Assembly: GCA_016720635.1 (NCBI GenBank)
Contig: JADKKF010000026.1
Span: forward strand, 85,414 to 149,413
DNA from: Saprospiraceae bacterium
Lineage (GTDB): Bacteria; Bacteroidota; Bacteroidia; Chitinophagales; Saprospiraceae
DNA: 64,000 nucleotides
Reading direction: 5' to 3'
Shown here: piece by piece, positions 26,321 to 35,988 of the stretch
Numbering within the stretch: position 1 is the first letter of the stretch
Layout: the number at the start of each line of letters is the position of its first letter
The notes under the pieces: generated by a model
Databases searched by the model: none
Told to the model about the DNA's origin: nothing
The model's input: only the letters and a program-made list of their open reading frames with translations
Position numbers and translations under genes: made by a program

Positions 26321-27379
26321 TCATTGATTATCCTCGAGCAAGGCTTTACGGCTTTGGGTATAATTCCTCCATTTTTCTAAAACATTGCTAAAATCCTCGG
26401 GCAAGGGGCTTTCAAAATACATTCGCTGTTCCGTTTTGGGATGTATAAAACCCAGAGACTTCGCGTGCAAAGACTGTCTAGGCATCATCTCAAGGCAATT
26501 CTCCACGAACTGTCGATACTTGGAAAAAATGGTGCCTTTGAGGATTTGATTGCCTCCGTAACGAATGTCACCAAAGAGCGTGTGGCCGATATATTTCATA
26601 TGGACCCTAATCTGGTGGGTGCGCCCCGTCTCCAACTTGCACTTGACCAAAGTCACGTAATACATGCGCTCTATCACTTCATAGTGTGTAACTGCGTGTT
26701 TGCCTTGATCTCCCTCTGGATACACAAAAAACTGCATTCTATCGCGTGGGTGGCGACCTATATGTCCTTCTATCCTACCCTTATCATCTGGCAGATCTCC
26801 CCAGACCAAAGCCTGGTACTCGCGCTCTATCGTATGATCGTAAAATTGCTTGGCCAAGTGGGTCATGGCCTCTTCAGTCTTGGCGACTATCATGATTCCC
26901 GTGGTGTCTTTGTCTATACGATGGACTAGTCCTGGATGGACGTCAGCGTCGAGGTCTCCGCCCCCTTGATGGTAAGCTAATGCGTTGAGCAAGGTGCCTT
27001 CAAAATTACCAAATCCTGGATGTACCACCATATTGGCGGGCTTGTTGATGATCAAAACTTCGTCATCTTCGTAGAGGATGTTCAAAGGAATATTCTCAGG
27101 TATAACGCGGCTATTGTCATAAGGGGAGGCCGGTAGGACTACTCTTATGTATTGATGGGGCTTGACTTTATGGTTGGATTTTACCATTTTGCCATCTACT
27201 GTTATGGCGCCAATTTCAATGGACTTTTGGATTTTATTTCTAGAGATTTTTTGGATGCGATCCATCAAAAATTTGTCCAAGCGCACGGGGCTTTGCTTGG
27301 CGTCAGTAGTTATTTCTACAACTTCTATCAGGTCATCGGAAGGCTCTTGCCAAGACGTATCTTCGATTTGATCTTTCAT
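26321..27379 (-). CDS. rluD: RluD-type 23S rRNA pseudouridine synthase
   Basis: Turns uridines into pseudouridine in 23S rRNA (E. coli RluD acts on helix 69). Residues about 28-90 form an S4 RNA-binding domain (VRLDKFLMDRI, GAITVDGKMV). The catalytic domain has the family signature HRIDKDTTGIMIVAKT with the catalytic aspartate, plus GRTHQIRVHMKYIGHTLFGD. The 352 residues fit the family. Its ATG overlaps the tsaD stop codon (ATGA), so the two are translated together; a repeat element lies just downstream. RluC/RluD-type paralogues cannot be told apart for certain from the sequence. Confidence 0.88.
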   Translation of the reverse strand: MKDQIEDTSWQEPSDDLIEVVEITTDAKQSPVRLDKFLMDRIQKISRNKIQKSIEIGAITVDGKMVKSNHKVKPHQYIRVVLPASPYDNSRVIPENIPLNILYEDDEVLIINKPANMVVHPGFGNFEGTLLNALAYHQGGGDLDADVHPGLVHRIDKDTTGIMIVAKTEEAMTHLAKQFYDHTIEREYQALVWGDLPDDKGRIEGHIGRHPRDRMQFFVYPEGDQGKHAVTHYEVIERMYYVTLVKCKLETGRTHQIRVHMKYIGHTLFGDIRYGGNQILKGTIFSKYRQFVENCLEMMPRQSLHAKSLGFIHPKTEQRMYFESPLPEDFSNVLEKWRNYTQSRKALLEDNQ

Positions 27380-28407
27380 ATAATGTTTGATTTAACCGAC
27401 ATGCGAACATCTGGTCGAACGTCAAATGCACAAAAATCTTCTTTTAAATATTTGAAATGGGCTGCCATAGCGATCATCCCCGCATTATCGGTGCAGTAAG
27501 CCATCTTAGGGATATACACATTCCATCCCAATTGCTCACCTTTAGCTTGTAGGGCTGTTTTTAGTCCTGAATTGGCAGCGACACCTCCTGCGATGGCTAT
27601 TTCTTTGATTTTATGAAGCTTAGCTGCTTTCGTCAATTTCTGTAAAAGAATCTCTACGATATTTTCTTGAACTGAACGACAGAGGTCGTTGAGATTCTTT
27701 TCGATGAATTTAGGATTTTCTTTTAATTTGTTTTTCAAAAAATACAAAACAGAGGTCTTAAATCCGCTGAAGCTATAATCCAATCCTTCTATATTGGGTT
27801 TGGCAAACTGAAAAATAGGCTCCCCCTTTTGTGCGAGTCGGTCCATAACTGGTCCCGCGGGATACGCGAGTCCTAGCATTTTTCCTATTTTATCAAATGC
27901 CTCACCAGCCGCATCATCTATGGTTTTTCCTAGCACCGTCATGTCATCGACCGAATTAACCAACACGATCTGTGTGTGGCCACCGCTCACAGTAAGACAT
28001 AGAAAAGGGAATTTGGGGCTCGGATTTTCAATAAAATGCGCTAAAATATGAGCTTCCATATGGTTCACTTGGATGATTGGTAGGGATAATCCCAGAGCAA
28101 AAGCCTTACCAAAAGAAACTCCAACCAGTAGAGACCCCATTAGACCTGGACCTGTTGTAAAAGCTACTGCGCTGAGCGATTCTTTGGTGATACCTGCCTG
28201 ATCCAATGCTTTTTGGACTACCGTTAGGATTTTGCCATCGTGGGCCCTAGAGGCAATCTCTGGCACGACTCCGCCATATTGTTGATGTTCCAGCTGGGAT
28301 GAAACGACATTGGAGAGCAAAAGTCCGTTTTTGATGACAGCGGCGGCGGTATCGTCACAAGATGATTCAATGGCAAGGATAACGATATCTCTGTTTGATT
28401 CAGTCAT
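27376..28407 (-). CDS. tsaD: tRNA threonylcarbamoyladenosine transferase TsaD
   Basis: Transfers the threonylcarbamoyl group to A37 of ANN-reading tRNAs (t6A) with TsaB and TsaE. The start is placed at 28407 (MTESNRDIVILAIESSCDDTAAAV), where similarity begins; an earlier start would run into the iscX gene. Visible motifs: ESSCDDT at the N-terminus, the metal-binding HMEAHILAH, SGGHTQIVLV, DYSFSGFKTSVLY and IAGGVAANSGLK. The length is 343 residues. It lies 35 bases after iscX and overlaps rluD by four bases. Confidence 0.94.
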   Translation of the reverse strand: MTESNRDIVILAIESSCDDTAAAVIKNGLLLSNVVSSQLEHQQYGGVVPEIASRAHDGKILTVVQKALDQAGITKESLSAVAFTTGPGLMGSLLVGVSFGKAFALGLSLPIIQVNHMEAHILAHFIENPSPKFPFLCLTVSGGHTQIVLVNSVDDMTVLGKTIDDAAGEAFDKIGKMLGLAYPAGPVMDRLAQKGEPIFQFAKPNIEGLDYSFSGFKTSVLYFLKNKLKENPKFIEKNLNDLCRSVQENIVEILLQKLTKAAKLHKIKEIAIAGGVAANSGLKTALQAKGEQLGWNVYIPKMAYCTDNAGMIAMAAHFKYLKEDFCAFDVRPDVRMSVKSNII

Positions 28408-28442
28408 CACACAAATTTGTGTTTCTATGATATTTTGGAGGA

Positions 28443-28691
28443 TTATTTGGTTTCGTATCGCCACTCGTACACCCATTTAGCTTGGATTTGCTCTAAGTGG
28501 GCTTCGGTACAGTCTTCTCTTTTTGCTACAAAGTTTGGAATCTCAAGCACCCATTCGATCAGTTCTGTAAACCTTATTCTATAGATTTTACTCTCAGTGA
28601 ATTCAGTTCCGAATCGCTCGAAAAGCTTGATCGCTATATCCTCATGGTCCGCCCACTTTATAGGTGTATCTTCTATATCTTTAAATGCCAT
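28443..28691 (-). CDS. iscX: IscX-like Fe-S assembly protein
   Basis: An 82-residue acidic protein. PIKWADHEDIAIKLFERF and the later RIRFTELIEWVLEIPNF match the IscX pattern (tryptophan-aspartate near the start, RFTDMHQWI-like centre), and the end QAKWVYEWR fits the LLVWLDE position. IscX binds the cysteine desulfurase IscS and iron, and regulates Fe-S assembly. Placement directly behind a 2Fe-2S ferredoxin, as in the E. coli isc operon (fdx-iscX), supports the call. No iscS or iscU is seen nearby. Confidence 0.75.
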   Translation of the reverse strand: MAFKDIEDTPIKWADHEDIAIKLFERFGTEFTESKIYRIRFTELIEWVLEIPNFVAKREDCTEAHLEQIQAKWVYEWRYETK

Positions 28692-28736
28692 ATTTTGTCT
28701 GGTTAAGTGTTAAACAATCTTTAGGAAGAATTTTTT

Positions 28737-29078
28737 TTAATGCTCGTGACCAATGATTCTTTTTTGGTCAGGTATCAATACCTCGATTACCGCATTTTCA
28801 TCCAAAATAATACATTGACAAGCCAATCTGCTGTCCAGCTTTGGATTGATCGCACGGTCGATGAAATCCTCTTCTTTGTCAGAAATTTCTTCCAAATAAT
28901 TGTCTCCAGATTTGATATACACGTGACATGTACTACAAGCACAGACACCTCCACAGTTGTGATTTAGATGTATATCGTGTTCTTCCGTCAACTCTAATAT
29001 TGAAATATTCGAGGAGGCATTTTCTATTGTTTTCGGGGCTATCGCATCATCCTCAAAACTAAATTTTACTGTCGCCAT
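28737..29078 (-). CDS. fdx: Adrenodoxin-type 2Fe-2S ferredoxin
   Basis: An electron carrier of the type used by the ISC iron-sulfur assembly machinery. In 113 residues it carries NCGGVCACSTCHVYI with C42, C48 and C51 as cluster ligands (CX5CX2C), and a fourth in LACQCI (C87 or C89). Extra cysteines C46 and C89 make the exact ligand set less certain. It heads the run fdx-iscX-tsaD-rluD and has a good promoter directly in front. Confidence 0.9.
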   Translation of the reverse strand: MATVKFSFEDDAIAPKTIENASSNISILELTEEHDIHLNHNCGGVCACSTCHVYIKSGDNYLEEISDKEEDFIDRAINPKLDSRLACQCIILDENAVIEVLIPDQKRIIGHEH

Positions 29079-29105
29079 TAAATTATCTTAATTTTTATTA
29101 CCTTG

Positions 29106-29135
29106 CAAAGGTATGGTCTTGTCTGTACAAGCCAA
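29106..29135 (-). promoter_or_regulatory. Promoter of the fdx-iscX-tsaD-rluD run
   Basis: On the minus strand, TTG (29135-29133), then 19 bases, then TACCTTTG (29113-29106), about 27 bases before the fdx ATG. This is a full match to the Bacteroidota -33/-7 promoter with the expected spacing. Confidence 0.7.
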
Positions 29136-29175
29136 CCATTTTGAGTATAATATTAACGTTACAACCCAAATAAAG

Positions 29176-31557
29176 ATGCAGAATTTTTCAATTTTCTTCA
29201 ATAACAGTCGATTGGACTTTCTATTTTTATGTCTATTTTCATTAATATTTTGTCCATTAAGTATTGAGGCTCAGTCATTAAAACTTGAGGACATCATGCG
29301 AGGAAATGACTATATTGGGCATACTCCCAGCAGACCTATTTGGAGTCTTGATGAACAAAAACTCTTTTTTCTATGGCAAAGAGATTCTCAAATCATTCAA
29401 AAATGGTACACCTATGATCTAGCTAAAAAATCCATAAAATTGAGTACTCCCGCCGAAAGGCAACAGGAAATCGTAGGCAGTGATTTGTCTTGGAACCGTT
29501 CAAAAACAACTGCACTCTACGAAAAAAACGGAGACATCTATTTGTTCGACAAAATGAGCAAAAAGTCTCGAATCTTACTTGAAAGTGACACCTACGAATC
29601 CAATCCCAAATGGGGCGACAAAGACAACATAGTTTACTTTCAAAAAGATCAAAATATCATAAGATTTAACCTCGACACCCCAAGTCTATCTCAAGTAACT
29701 TTCTTGAAAACTAAAAAAGAAGATTCTAGATCCAAATCCAAAACTCCCAGTGAAAAATGGGTCGAAGAGGACAATATGAAAATCATGGAAGTATTGAGCG
29801 ATCGAAAAAAAATCAGAGAGGAAAATAAATCTTATCAAAATAGCCTTACCAAGCCCAAGGGCTTGTTCATTGGAGAAAAAGAACTTTCTACCCTTCAAAT
29901 CAATCCCAACGGCCGCACGGCTTTCGTCCAACTCACTGAAAGGGCTAATAATCGAGAAACTGAGGTCCCAGATTTTTTAACAGAGGATGGATATGTCCGC
30001 AGTAATAGAATCAGACCAAAGGTCGGCGAAACGCCCAATTCTTACGAATTCTATTTGCTAAATCTCGCTTTGGATACCTTTAAAGTCATTGATTTTGCTT
30101 TCTTGCCAGGCATCAAGACCAAGCCAAAATTCCTTCAAGACTACCACCGAGACACACTGCCTTTCCAGCCTCAATATAAAAATCCTAAGCCCATATATGT
30201 ATCACAAGTTTTGTACAGTCCAGATGGCGACCATTGCGTCGCAGAAGTTTTTTCTTTCGACAACAAGGATCGATGGTTGGTGCATATCGGCTGGGACGCT
30301 AAAGAAAATTACTGCATAGACCACCAGCATGATGAGGCGTGGATAGGAGGGCCTACGGTTGCTTATGAAGGCTTTATGACCTTTGCAGAAGACAAGGGAT
30401 CTTTTTATTTTACCTCGGAGGAATCAGGATTTTCACACTTGTACCAGTACCATTTTTCAGACAAAAAAACAACCCAAATAACCAAAGGAAATTTTGAGGT
30501 GCAAGACATTAAATACCTAGACCTACAGAATATGTGGTTAATCCACGCCAACAAGGTCGATTTAAGACAGTCGCACGCCTATATCTTGGACAAAAACAAT
30601 AATTTGGTCCCCCTATGGCAAGGAGAAGGCAAGTACGAAGCTACCTTATCCCCTCTCGGCTCATACTACAATTTTGTATATTCCAACTCTACCACACCTC
30701 CTGAACTTTTCATCGCTCACAGTCTAAATATTCCCTCCCAAACTCAAATTACTTTTTCCCAAAATCCTGAATTTGCAAAACAATCTTGGATGAAGCCCAA
30801 ATTCCTGTATTTTAAGGCGCAGGACGGCGTTTCTATTCCTGTACGACTATACACCCCAGTCCGCATCCAAGGTGGCCCTGCGGTCATTTTTGTGCATGGC
30901 GCGGGCTATCTACAAAACGCACACAAATGGTGGAGCAGCTATTATCGCGAATACATGTTCCACAATTTCTTGGTTTCACAAGGATTTACAGTCCTAGACA
31001 TTGATTATCGAGCCAGTGCAGGCTACGGCAGAGATTGGCGGACTGCCATCTACCGCCACATGGGTGGGATCGACCTCACCGACCAGATCGATGGTACCAA
31101 ATTTTTAATTGATTCCCTTGGCATCGACAAAAATAAGATCGGGATTTATGGGGGTTCATACGGCGGGTTCATTACCTTGATGGCACTTTTCAAGTACCCA
31201 GGGGTTTTCAAGTGTGGTGCCGCGTTGCGTTCCGTTACCGATTGGGCACATTACAATCACGGATACACTTCCAATATCCTCAACACGCCCGTCGAAGATT
31301 CCATTGCATATAAACGCAGCTCTCCCATTTATTTCGCCCATGGGCTTCAAGACCGATTGCTCATGCTCCACGGGATGTATGACACGAATGTTCAGTTTCA
31401 GGACGTTGTGCGCCTTTCCCAGCGACTTATCGAACTCAAAAAGGAGCGATGGGATCTTGCAGTTTTTCCAGTCGAAGACCACGGATTTAAGGAGAATTCG
31501 AGCTGGCTGGACGAGTACCGCAGGATTTACCAGCTTTTCTTGGATAATTTAAAATAG
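29176..31557 (+). CDS. Secreted S9 family peptidase (DPP IV / prolyl oligopeptidase type)
   Basis: A serine peptidase that cuts short peptides from the N-terminus or after proline, exported across the inner membrane. The start at 29176 gives a good signal peptide (MQNFSIFFNNSRLDFLFLCL and on to SIEAQ); the longer frame upstream would overlap the fdx promoter. An N-terminal beta-propeller spans about residues 30-550; the alpha/beta hydrolase domain follows, with the nucleophile serine in GGSYGGFI, the aspartate in GMYDTNVQFQD and the histidine in VEDHGF. The length is 793 residues. It is the only plus-strand gene before a repeat element, which starts four bases after its stop. Confidence 0.9.
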   Translation: MQNFSIFFNNSRLDFLFLCLFSLIFCPLSIEAQSLKLEDIMRGNDYIGHTPSRPIWSLDEQKLFFLWQRDSQIIQKWYTYDLAKKSIKLSTPAERQQEIVGSDLSWNRSKTTALYEKNGDIYLFDKMSKKSRILLESDTYESNPKWGDKDNIVYFQKDQNIIRFNLDTPSLSQVTFLKTKKEDSRSKSKTPSEKWVEEDNMKIMEVLSDRKKIREENKSYQNSLTKPKGLFIGEKELSTLQINPNGRTAFVQLTERANNRETEVPDFLTEDGYVRSNRIRPKVGETPNSYEFYLLNLALDTFKVIDFAFLPGIKTKPKFLQDYHRDTLPFQPQYKNPKPIYVSQVLYSPDGDHCVAEVFSFDNKDRWLVHIGWDAKENYCIDHQHDEAWIGGPTVAYEGFMTFAEDKGSFYFTSEESGFSHLYQYHFSDKKTTQITKGNFEVQDIKYLDLQNMWLIHANKVDLRQSHAYILDKNNNLVPLWQGEGKYEATLSPLGSYYNFVYSNSTTPPELFIAHSLNIPSQTQITFSQNPEFAKQSWMKPKFLYFKAQDGVSIPVRLYTPVRIQGGPAVIFVHGAGYLQNAHKWWSSYYREYMFHNFLVSQGFTVLDIDYRASAGYGRDWRTAIYRHMGGIDLTDQIDGTKFLIDSLGIDKNKIGIYGGSYGGFITLMALFKYPGVFKCGAALRSVTDWAHYNHGYTSNILNTPVEDSIAYKRSSPIYFAHGLQDRLLMLHGMYDTNVQFQDVVRLSQRLIELKKERWDLAVFPVEDHGFKENSSWLDEYRRIYQLFLDNLK

Positions 31558-31561
31558 ATTA

Positions 31562-31711
31562 TTTTGGGCATGCCTCCTCCCTCGTCAGACGACGAGATCG
31601 GAGTCGCGTGTTGCGAGGGTTCCGTCTCGACTTTCATCTCGGGATGATGCGCCGAGACTCGGGATATTTATCCTAAGGATCTCCATCCCGACCTCTTCAC
31701 CCGCTCATGCA
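31562..31711 (+). repeat. Structured intergenic element, copy 3
   Basis: Starts TTTTGGGCATGCC, followed by the hairpin CTCGTC-AGAC-GACGAG and a second GTCTCG/CGAGAC pair, ending near CCGCTCATGCA. It follows the S9 peptidase stop codon. It is less well conserved than the other copies. Confidence 0.55.
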
Positions 31712-31819
31712 TTTAGTACCGTTGTGAATTTTAATTTACTCGTAATATATCAAGCACTTTTTCTTATTTTCCTAGCATTTATTTTTTATAAATAGTTTTT
31801 ACTTTTTATTTATTTTAAT

Positions 31820-31827
31820 TATTTTTG
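31820..31827 (+). promoter_or_regulatory. Probable -7 box of the metzincin gene
   Basis: TATTTTTG, 33 bases before the ATG at 31861, in a very T-rich leader; it fits TAnnTTTG. Confidence 0.45.
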
Positions 31828-31860
31828 CAATCAATAAACTTAACCTAAAAAATTTTAATC

Positions 31861-34824
31861 ATGCTACGTTGCACCTATTTAGCCATATTGTTCTTTCAAT
31901 GCCTATATGGATTTGGACAAAACAAATCTACTTTGATCGAAAACTGGCTACAAGCCAAAGAGTCCAACCACTATTACCAGTACATGGATGTTTTTAAATT
32001 AATAAACTCTGAAAATTTAGACCAGCCCATCGACCAAAATGTTCTTCAAAAATATAGCTTATTGGAATTGAACCAAATCAAGCTAAAGAGCACATTCCGA
32101 AGAGCAGGAACGCTTCTCACAATGAATTTGCCTACGCCAACGGGAAAAACCATCACCCTTAGACTTGCAGAAGCAGAGAATTTTACTTCTGATTTTCAGG
32201 TAAACACTCCCAAAGGTGCTAGTACGGTTTCTGTTGGAAAGCACTATAGAGGTATCGTTCAAAACCAAGCAAATTCCATCGCTGCCATCAGTATATTTGA
32301 TGATCAGATTTATGGTATGATTGCCACTGATGAAGGCAATTTTGTACTTGGAAAACTCGAAGGTTTAGAAAACAAATACATTTTTTACAACGATGCAGAT
32401 CTTTTGATCAAAAATGCTTACGGCTGCCATACTCAAGAGCAAGAACAGTACCTTCCCGAGCCAAAGGAAGCTCAGTTAGAACAACGCAATTTAGGGGATG
32501 TATGTAAGAAGGTAAGAATTTATTTTGAGGCTGACAATGAGTTATTTATCAATAAAGGATCTGAAGCCAATACCGTAGCCTATCTAACCAGCATTTTCAA
32601 CCAAATGGCTACACTATATCAAAATGATGGCATAGTAATGGTTCTGTCTGGCACCTTTGTTTGGACAACAGTCGATCCATACAGGAAGACCAGTTCTTCA
32701 GATGGATTGAGTGATTTCACTACTTTTTGGGGAAACCAGTGCAACAGCTTTAATGGGGATCTAGCACATTTAATCACCTTAGACGCTATGGGCAATGGAG
32801 GACTTGCCAATCTAGCTGTTCTCTGCAACAGATCTAGAGCCTATGCTTATAGCGAGGTTTCATCTTCTTTTTCTTCAGTACCTACCTATTCATGGACCAT
32901 TAATGTAATCACGCACGAGACAGGCCACAATCTTGGATCAAGGCATACACACAATTGTTCTTGGAATGGAAACTCCACCATGATCGATGGATGCGGTCCT
33001 TCGGCCAGTCCAGCCTATTGTGACGGCGGGTGTCCATCTGCTTGTACCATAGGTCCAATACCCAGCTCTGCAGTAGGAGGTACCATCATGAGTTATTGCC
33101 ACTTAATAGCAGGTGTCGGAATCAAGTTCGTCAATGGATTCGGTTCTCAGCCCAGGGATATAATGAAAAATGCAATCACAGCAGCTACTTGCCTTCAACC
33201 TTCCATTTCACTTTCAGCCAATTCTACCAATATTTGTTCAAGTGCCCTTGGAGCGATACAGACCAGCGCGACATCTGGAACTCCAGGATATACCTATATT
33301 TGGTCGAATAGCAGTACCTCAGCTAACTTAACAAGCGTCAGCACTCCAGGAATCTACACGGTTACTGTAACCGATGCCAATAATTGCAATGTTTCCTTGT
33401 CCAAAACTTTGGTGAATTTGGCTACCCCAGGTGATGTCGTTTCTAGTACAAATACCAGCTTATGCTGCAACAATGGAAATACAACCATCACTACTGCCAA
33501 TGCAGTCAATCTAAGCACCTGTCAGACTGTCGCCTGGCTACGAACAACCGTCCCAATAACGAGTTATGCTCAAGCACAAACAGCTTTCGCCAGTGCCTCA
33601 CCTTCTGATTTATTAACCAGCACAGCTATAAATAGTTCGGGAGCTGCAACACTAGTTATCACCAACAATGACTGTGCATCATCCAGCACTTATTATTATA
33701 CTCCAATAATAACTAAAAAACCATTTGCTGGGCTAAATGCAACGACTAGTACCAGAAGTACTAGTTCTAGTATCCCACTAGTATATGGAAGTAATACATA
33801 TTCATCAGGTGACTATGGACCTACCCTTCCAGCCTCTAGTTTTGTCCCACCTAGTGACCCTTGCAATCCAAGAGGGCCAACTACCTACGAATTTACATTC
33901 AATGTAACAGGTTATAATGGCCCCGCCAATAATATGAGAATTCAAATAAGGAATTTTAATGGGAGTACTATTTATTTTACTAAAACTGGATTGGCAGGTA
34001 ATGGAACCTATGTTTTCAATGAAAACTGTTTACCAAGCACCTACAATCCCTTTACGACTACTATGGTAATGGTTGACTACCCTGGTGCCAATTCTTCAAC
34101 GTCATGTGGAGGTATACCATGTAGGGCGAATTTCACCAGTTCATTGGTTATGACCTTCCCTGAAGTTCCTGCATCAACAGCGATTACATTTGAGAATGCG
34201 TGTGATGTTGGAAACTCTTCTCCTCCGATTGTTTTGAGCAATTGTCTTTTATTGCCGCTCCGACTTCTCTCTTTCAAAGCCAAAGAAAAAGAAGCCGTCA
34301 ATCTCATATCTTGGGAGACCAGCTCTGAAGTAAATTTTGATTATTTTATAGTAAAAAAATCTTCAGATCCTACTCAAAAATTTACACAAATTGGAGAAAA
34401 AGTTCCATCTAAGGGTAGGAATAATTTCAACACTTCAAATTCCTACGAACTTATTGACAAAGACCCTTCACGATTAACTTATTATGAACTTACCATGTTT
34501 AACAGTGACGGATCATCTGAGCTTTCAAAAATAGTGAGTGTATTGAGAAAAGACGATAAGGAAAGTAATAGTTTAGAAATATATCCAAACCCAATTCACA
34601 AAAAAGAACAATTATACTTAAATTATACTTCGACAGATTTAAAATCGATGAAATTTGAATTAATGGATATTTTAGGGAAGACAGTTTATTCACAATTATT
34701 CGAAAACATCTCAGTTGGTCCAAACAATTTCCAACTTGCTATCCCTAATTTGCCTTCTGGTTCTTACATAGTAAGAGTAAGCCAAGGAAATTTAATTTTC
34801 AATAAAAAACTCCAATTAAACTAA
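31861..34824 (+). CDS. Secreted zinc metalloprotease (reprolysin-like metzincin) with T9SS domain
   Basis: A 987-residue exported protease. A signal peptide (ILFFQCLYGFGQ) is followed by a propeptide-like region (about 20-200), then a catalytic domain with the zinc signature HETGHNLGSRH (H352, E353, H356, H362) and a Met-turn TIMSYCHL, which together place it among the metzincins of the M12B-like kind. After it come a SprB-type repeat (GIYTVTVTDANNC), a proprotein-convertase-P-like or jelly-roll region (about 640-780), a module LPLRLLSFKAKEKEAVNLISW and the T9SS sorting domain from IYPNPIHKKE. A rho-independent terminator follows directly. Confidence 0.9.
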   Translation: MLRCTYLAILFFQCLYGFGQNKSTLIENWLQAKESNHYYQYMDVFKLINSENLDQPIDQNVLQKYSLLELNQIKLKSTFRRAGTLLTMNLPTPTGKTITLRLAEAENFTSDFQVNTPKGASTVSVGKHYRGIVQNQANSIAAISIFDDQIYGMIATDEGNFVLGKLEGLENKYIFYNDADLLIKNAYGCHTQEQEQYLPEPKEAQLEQRNLGDVCKKVRIYFEADNELFINKGSEANTVAYLTSIFNQMATLYQNDGIVMVLSGTFVWTTVDPYRKTSSSDGLSDFTTFWGNQCNSFNGDLAHLITLDAMGNGGLANLAVLCNRSRAYAYSEVSSSFSSVPTYSWTINVITHETGHNLGSRHTHNCSWNGNSTMIDGCGPSASPAYCDGGCPSACTIGPIPSSAVGGTIMSYCHLIAGVGIKFVNGFGSQPRDIMKNAITAATCLQPSISLSANSTNICSSALGAIQTSATSGTPGYTYIWSNSSTSANLTSVSTPGIYTVTVTDANNCNVSLSKTLVNLATPGDVVSSTNTSLCCNNGNTTITTANAVNLSTCQTVAWLRTTVPITSYAQAQTAFASASPSDLLTSTAINSSGAATLVITNNDCASSSTYYYTPIITKKPFAGLNATTSTRSTSSSIPLVYGSNTYSSGDYGPTLPASSFVPPSDPCNPRGPTTYEFTFNVTGYNGPANNMRIQIRNFNGSTIYFTKTGLAGNGTYVFNENCLPSTYNPFTTTMVMVDYPGANSSTSCGGIPCRANFTSSLVMTFPEVPASTAITFENACDVGNSSPPIVLSNCLLLPLRLLSFKAKEKEAVNLISWETSSEVNFDYFIVKKSSDPTQKFTQIGEKVPSKGRNNFNTSNSYELIDKDPSRLTYYELTMFNSDGSSELSKIVSVLRKDDKESNSLEIYPNPIHKKEQLYLNYTSTDLKSMKFELMDILGKTVYSQLFENISVGPNNFQLAIPNLPSGSYIVRVSQGNLIFNKKLQLN

Positions 34825-34849
34825 AAATTAGTTGGTAAGTAATACAATG

Positions 34850-34886
34850 TGACCCATATCAAGCATTTTGTATGGGTCATTTTTTT
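34850..34886 (+). terminator. Rho-independent terminator after the metzincin gene
   Basis: Stem TGACCCATA / TATGGGTCA with a 12-base loop, followed by seven T. The convergent TlpA-like gene ends just beyond it. Confidence 0.85.
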
Positions 34887-34888
34887 GT

Positions 34889-35389
34889 CTATTTGCCCTG
34901 TACCAGACTCTTGATTTGATCGAAAGATGGATTTATTTCTTGAATTTTTCCATCGGGGTTTATCAAAATTTTTGCGGGAATACTTCGGATTCCATATTGC
35001 TTGGCGATCGGCGAATCAAACATTCTGAAATCACAAAAATGATCTTTCCATTCCATCCCGTCTTGCTTGATCGCTGATTTCCATCTCGATTCTGACGATT
35101 CGATGCCAATACTAACAATCCTAAATTTCTCGTTTTTTAAATTATCATATAAAGAGACAACATCAGAGGTTTCAGCACGACATGGTCCACACCACGATCC
35201 CCAAAAGTCTAATAATATCCACGAGCCTTTGTTATCGGATAATTTATGCCCATTTCCATCCAAATCTACGTATTCAAAGTCTGGAGCGATTTCTTCATTC
35301 GAAACATCGGGGCTTACGTATTTGTATCTGATAACAATAGCGATCACGATTGCTACCAAAAATAAAATCCAATATACTTTACTATTCAT
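34889..35389 (-). CDS. TlpA-like membrane-anchored thioredoxin
   Basis: A 166-residue thiol-disulfide protein facing the periplasm. One N-terminal helix (residues about 5-21, VYWILFLVAIVIAIVI) anchors it; the thioredoxin fold follows, with the active-site WCGPC in LLDFWGSWCGPCRAE and the cis-proline in IRSIPAKILINPDG. Proteins of this kind reduce cytochrome c maturation factors or other envelope thiols. It converges with the metzincin gene and has no operon partner. Confidence 0.88.
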   Translation of the reverse strand: MNSKVYWILFLVAIVIAIVIRYKYVSPDVSNEEIAPDFEYVDLDGNGHKLSDNKGSWILLDFWGSWCGPCRAETSDVVSLYDNLKNEKFRIVSIGIESSESRWKSAIKQDGMEWKDHFCDFRMFDSPIAKQYGIRSIPAKILINPDGKIQEINPSFDQIKSLVQGK

Positions 35390-35580
35390 AATGCTTATTC
35401 AACTAAAAACAGATCTATTTAGTTCAAAGTCCATAGAAATGCGGCTATTAAGTTGATTGACGTGTTGAGCACAATTTCAAATTCCATTTTATACATCTAA
35501 TTTTAGACAAAAAATATCCAAATCTTACCAACTAATTTTTCAATCAAAGTGTCATTAAGGATATAATAAAACTTTTAATT

Positions 35581-35970
35581 ATGAAAAATATCTTTTTTTT
35601 GACTTTGCTTTTGACACTTTGCTTTTCATGCAAGAAAAAAGAAGAAATTTGCAATACTGGTATAATTGGAACTTGGCAGCTAATAGAAGCTCTGGGGGAT
35701 CCTGGAGACGGAAGTGGTACTTGGCAACCCGTAACAAGCGCAAAAACGATAACTTTCGCTTCAGGAGGACATGTCAGTTCCAATGGAAAATTATGTACAA
35801 TGAGTTCAGATGCGGATGGTCCTACACATGGAACATACTCGGACATTGAAAAGTATATCGTAGGAGATGATTGTACATCTTGGAAGATTCAGTATGAACT
35901 TGATGGCAATACTTTAGTTCTCAGATTTCCATGCATTGAAGCCTGCGCCATGCGATTTAGAAAGATATGA
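35581..35970 (+). CDS. Lipocalin-like lipoprotein
   Basis: A 129-residue protein with a lipoprotein signal peptide ending LCFSCKKK, where the cysteine would be lipidated. The mature part begins IIGTWQLIEALGD, the usual opening of Bacteroidota lipocalin-like proteins, and ends RFRKI. Four later cysteines (LCTMSS, DDCTSW, PCIEAC) may form disulfides. The ligand is unknown. Convergent with the TMEM175-like gene. Confidence 0.7.
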   Translation: MKNIFFLTLLLTLCFSCKKKEEICNTGIIGTWQLIEALGDPGDGSGTWQPVTSAKTITFASGGHVSSNGKLCTMSSDADGPTHGTYSDIEKYIVGDDCTSWKIQYELDGNTLVLRFPCIEACAMRFRKI

Positions 35971-35988
35971 TTCAGCTAGTATTAACTA

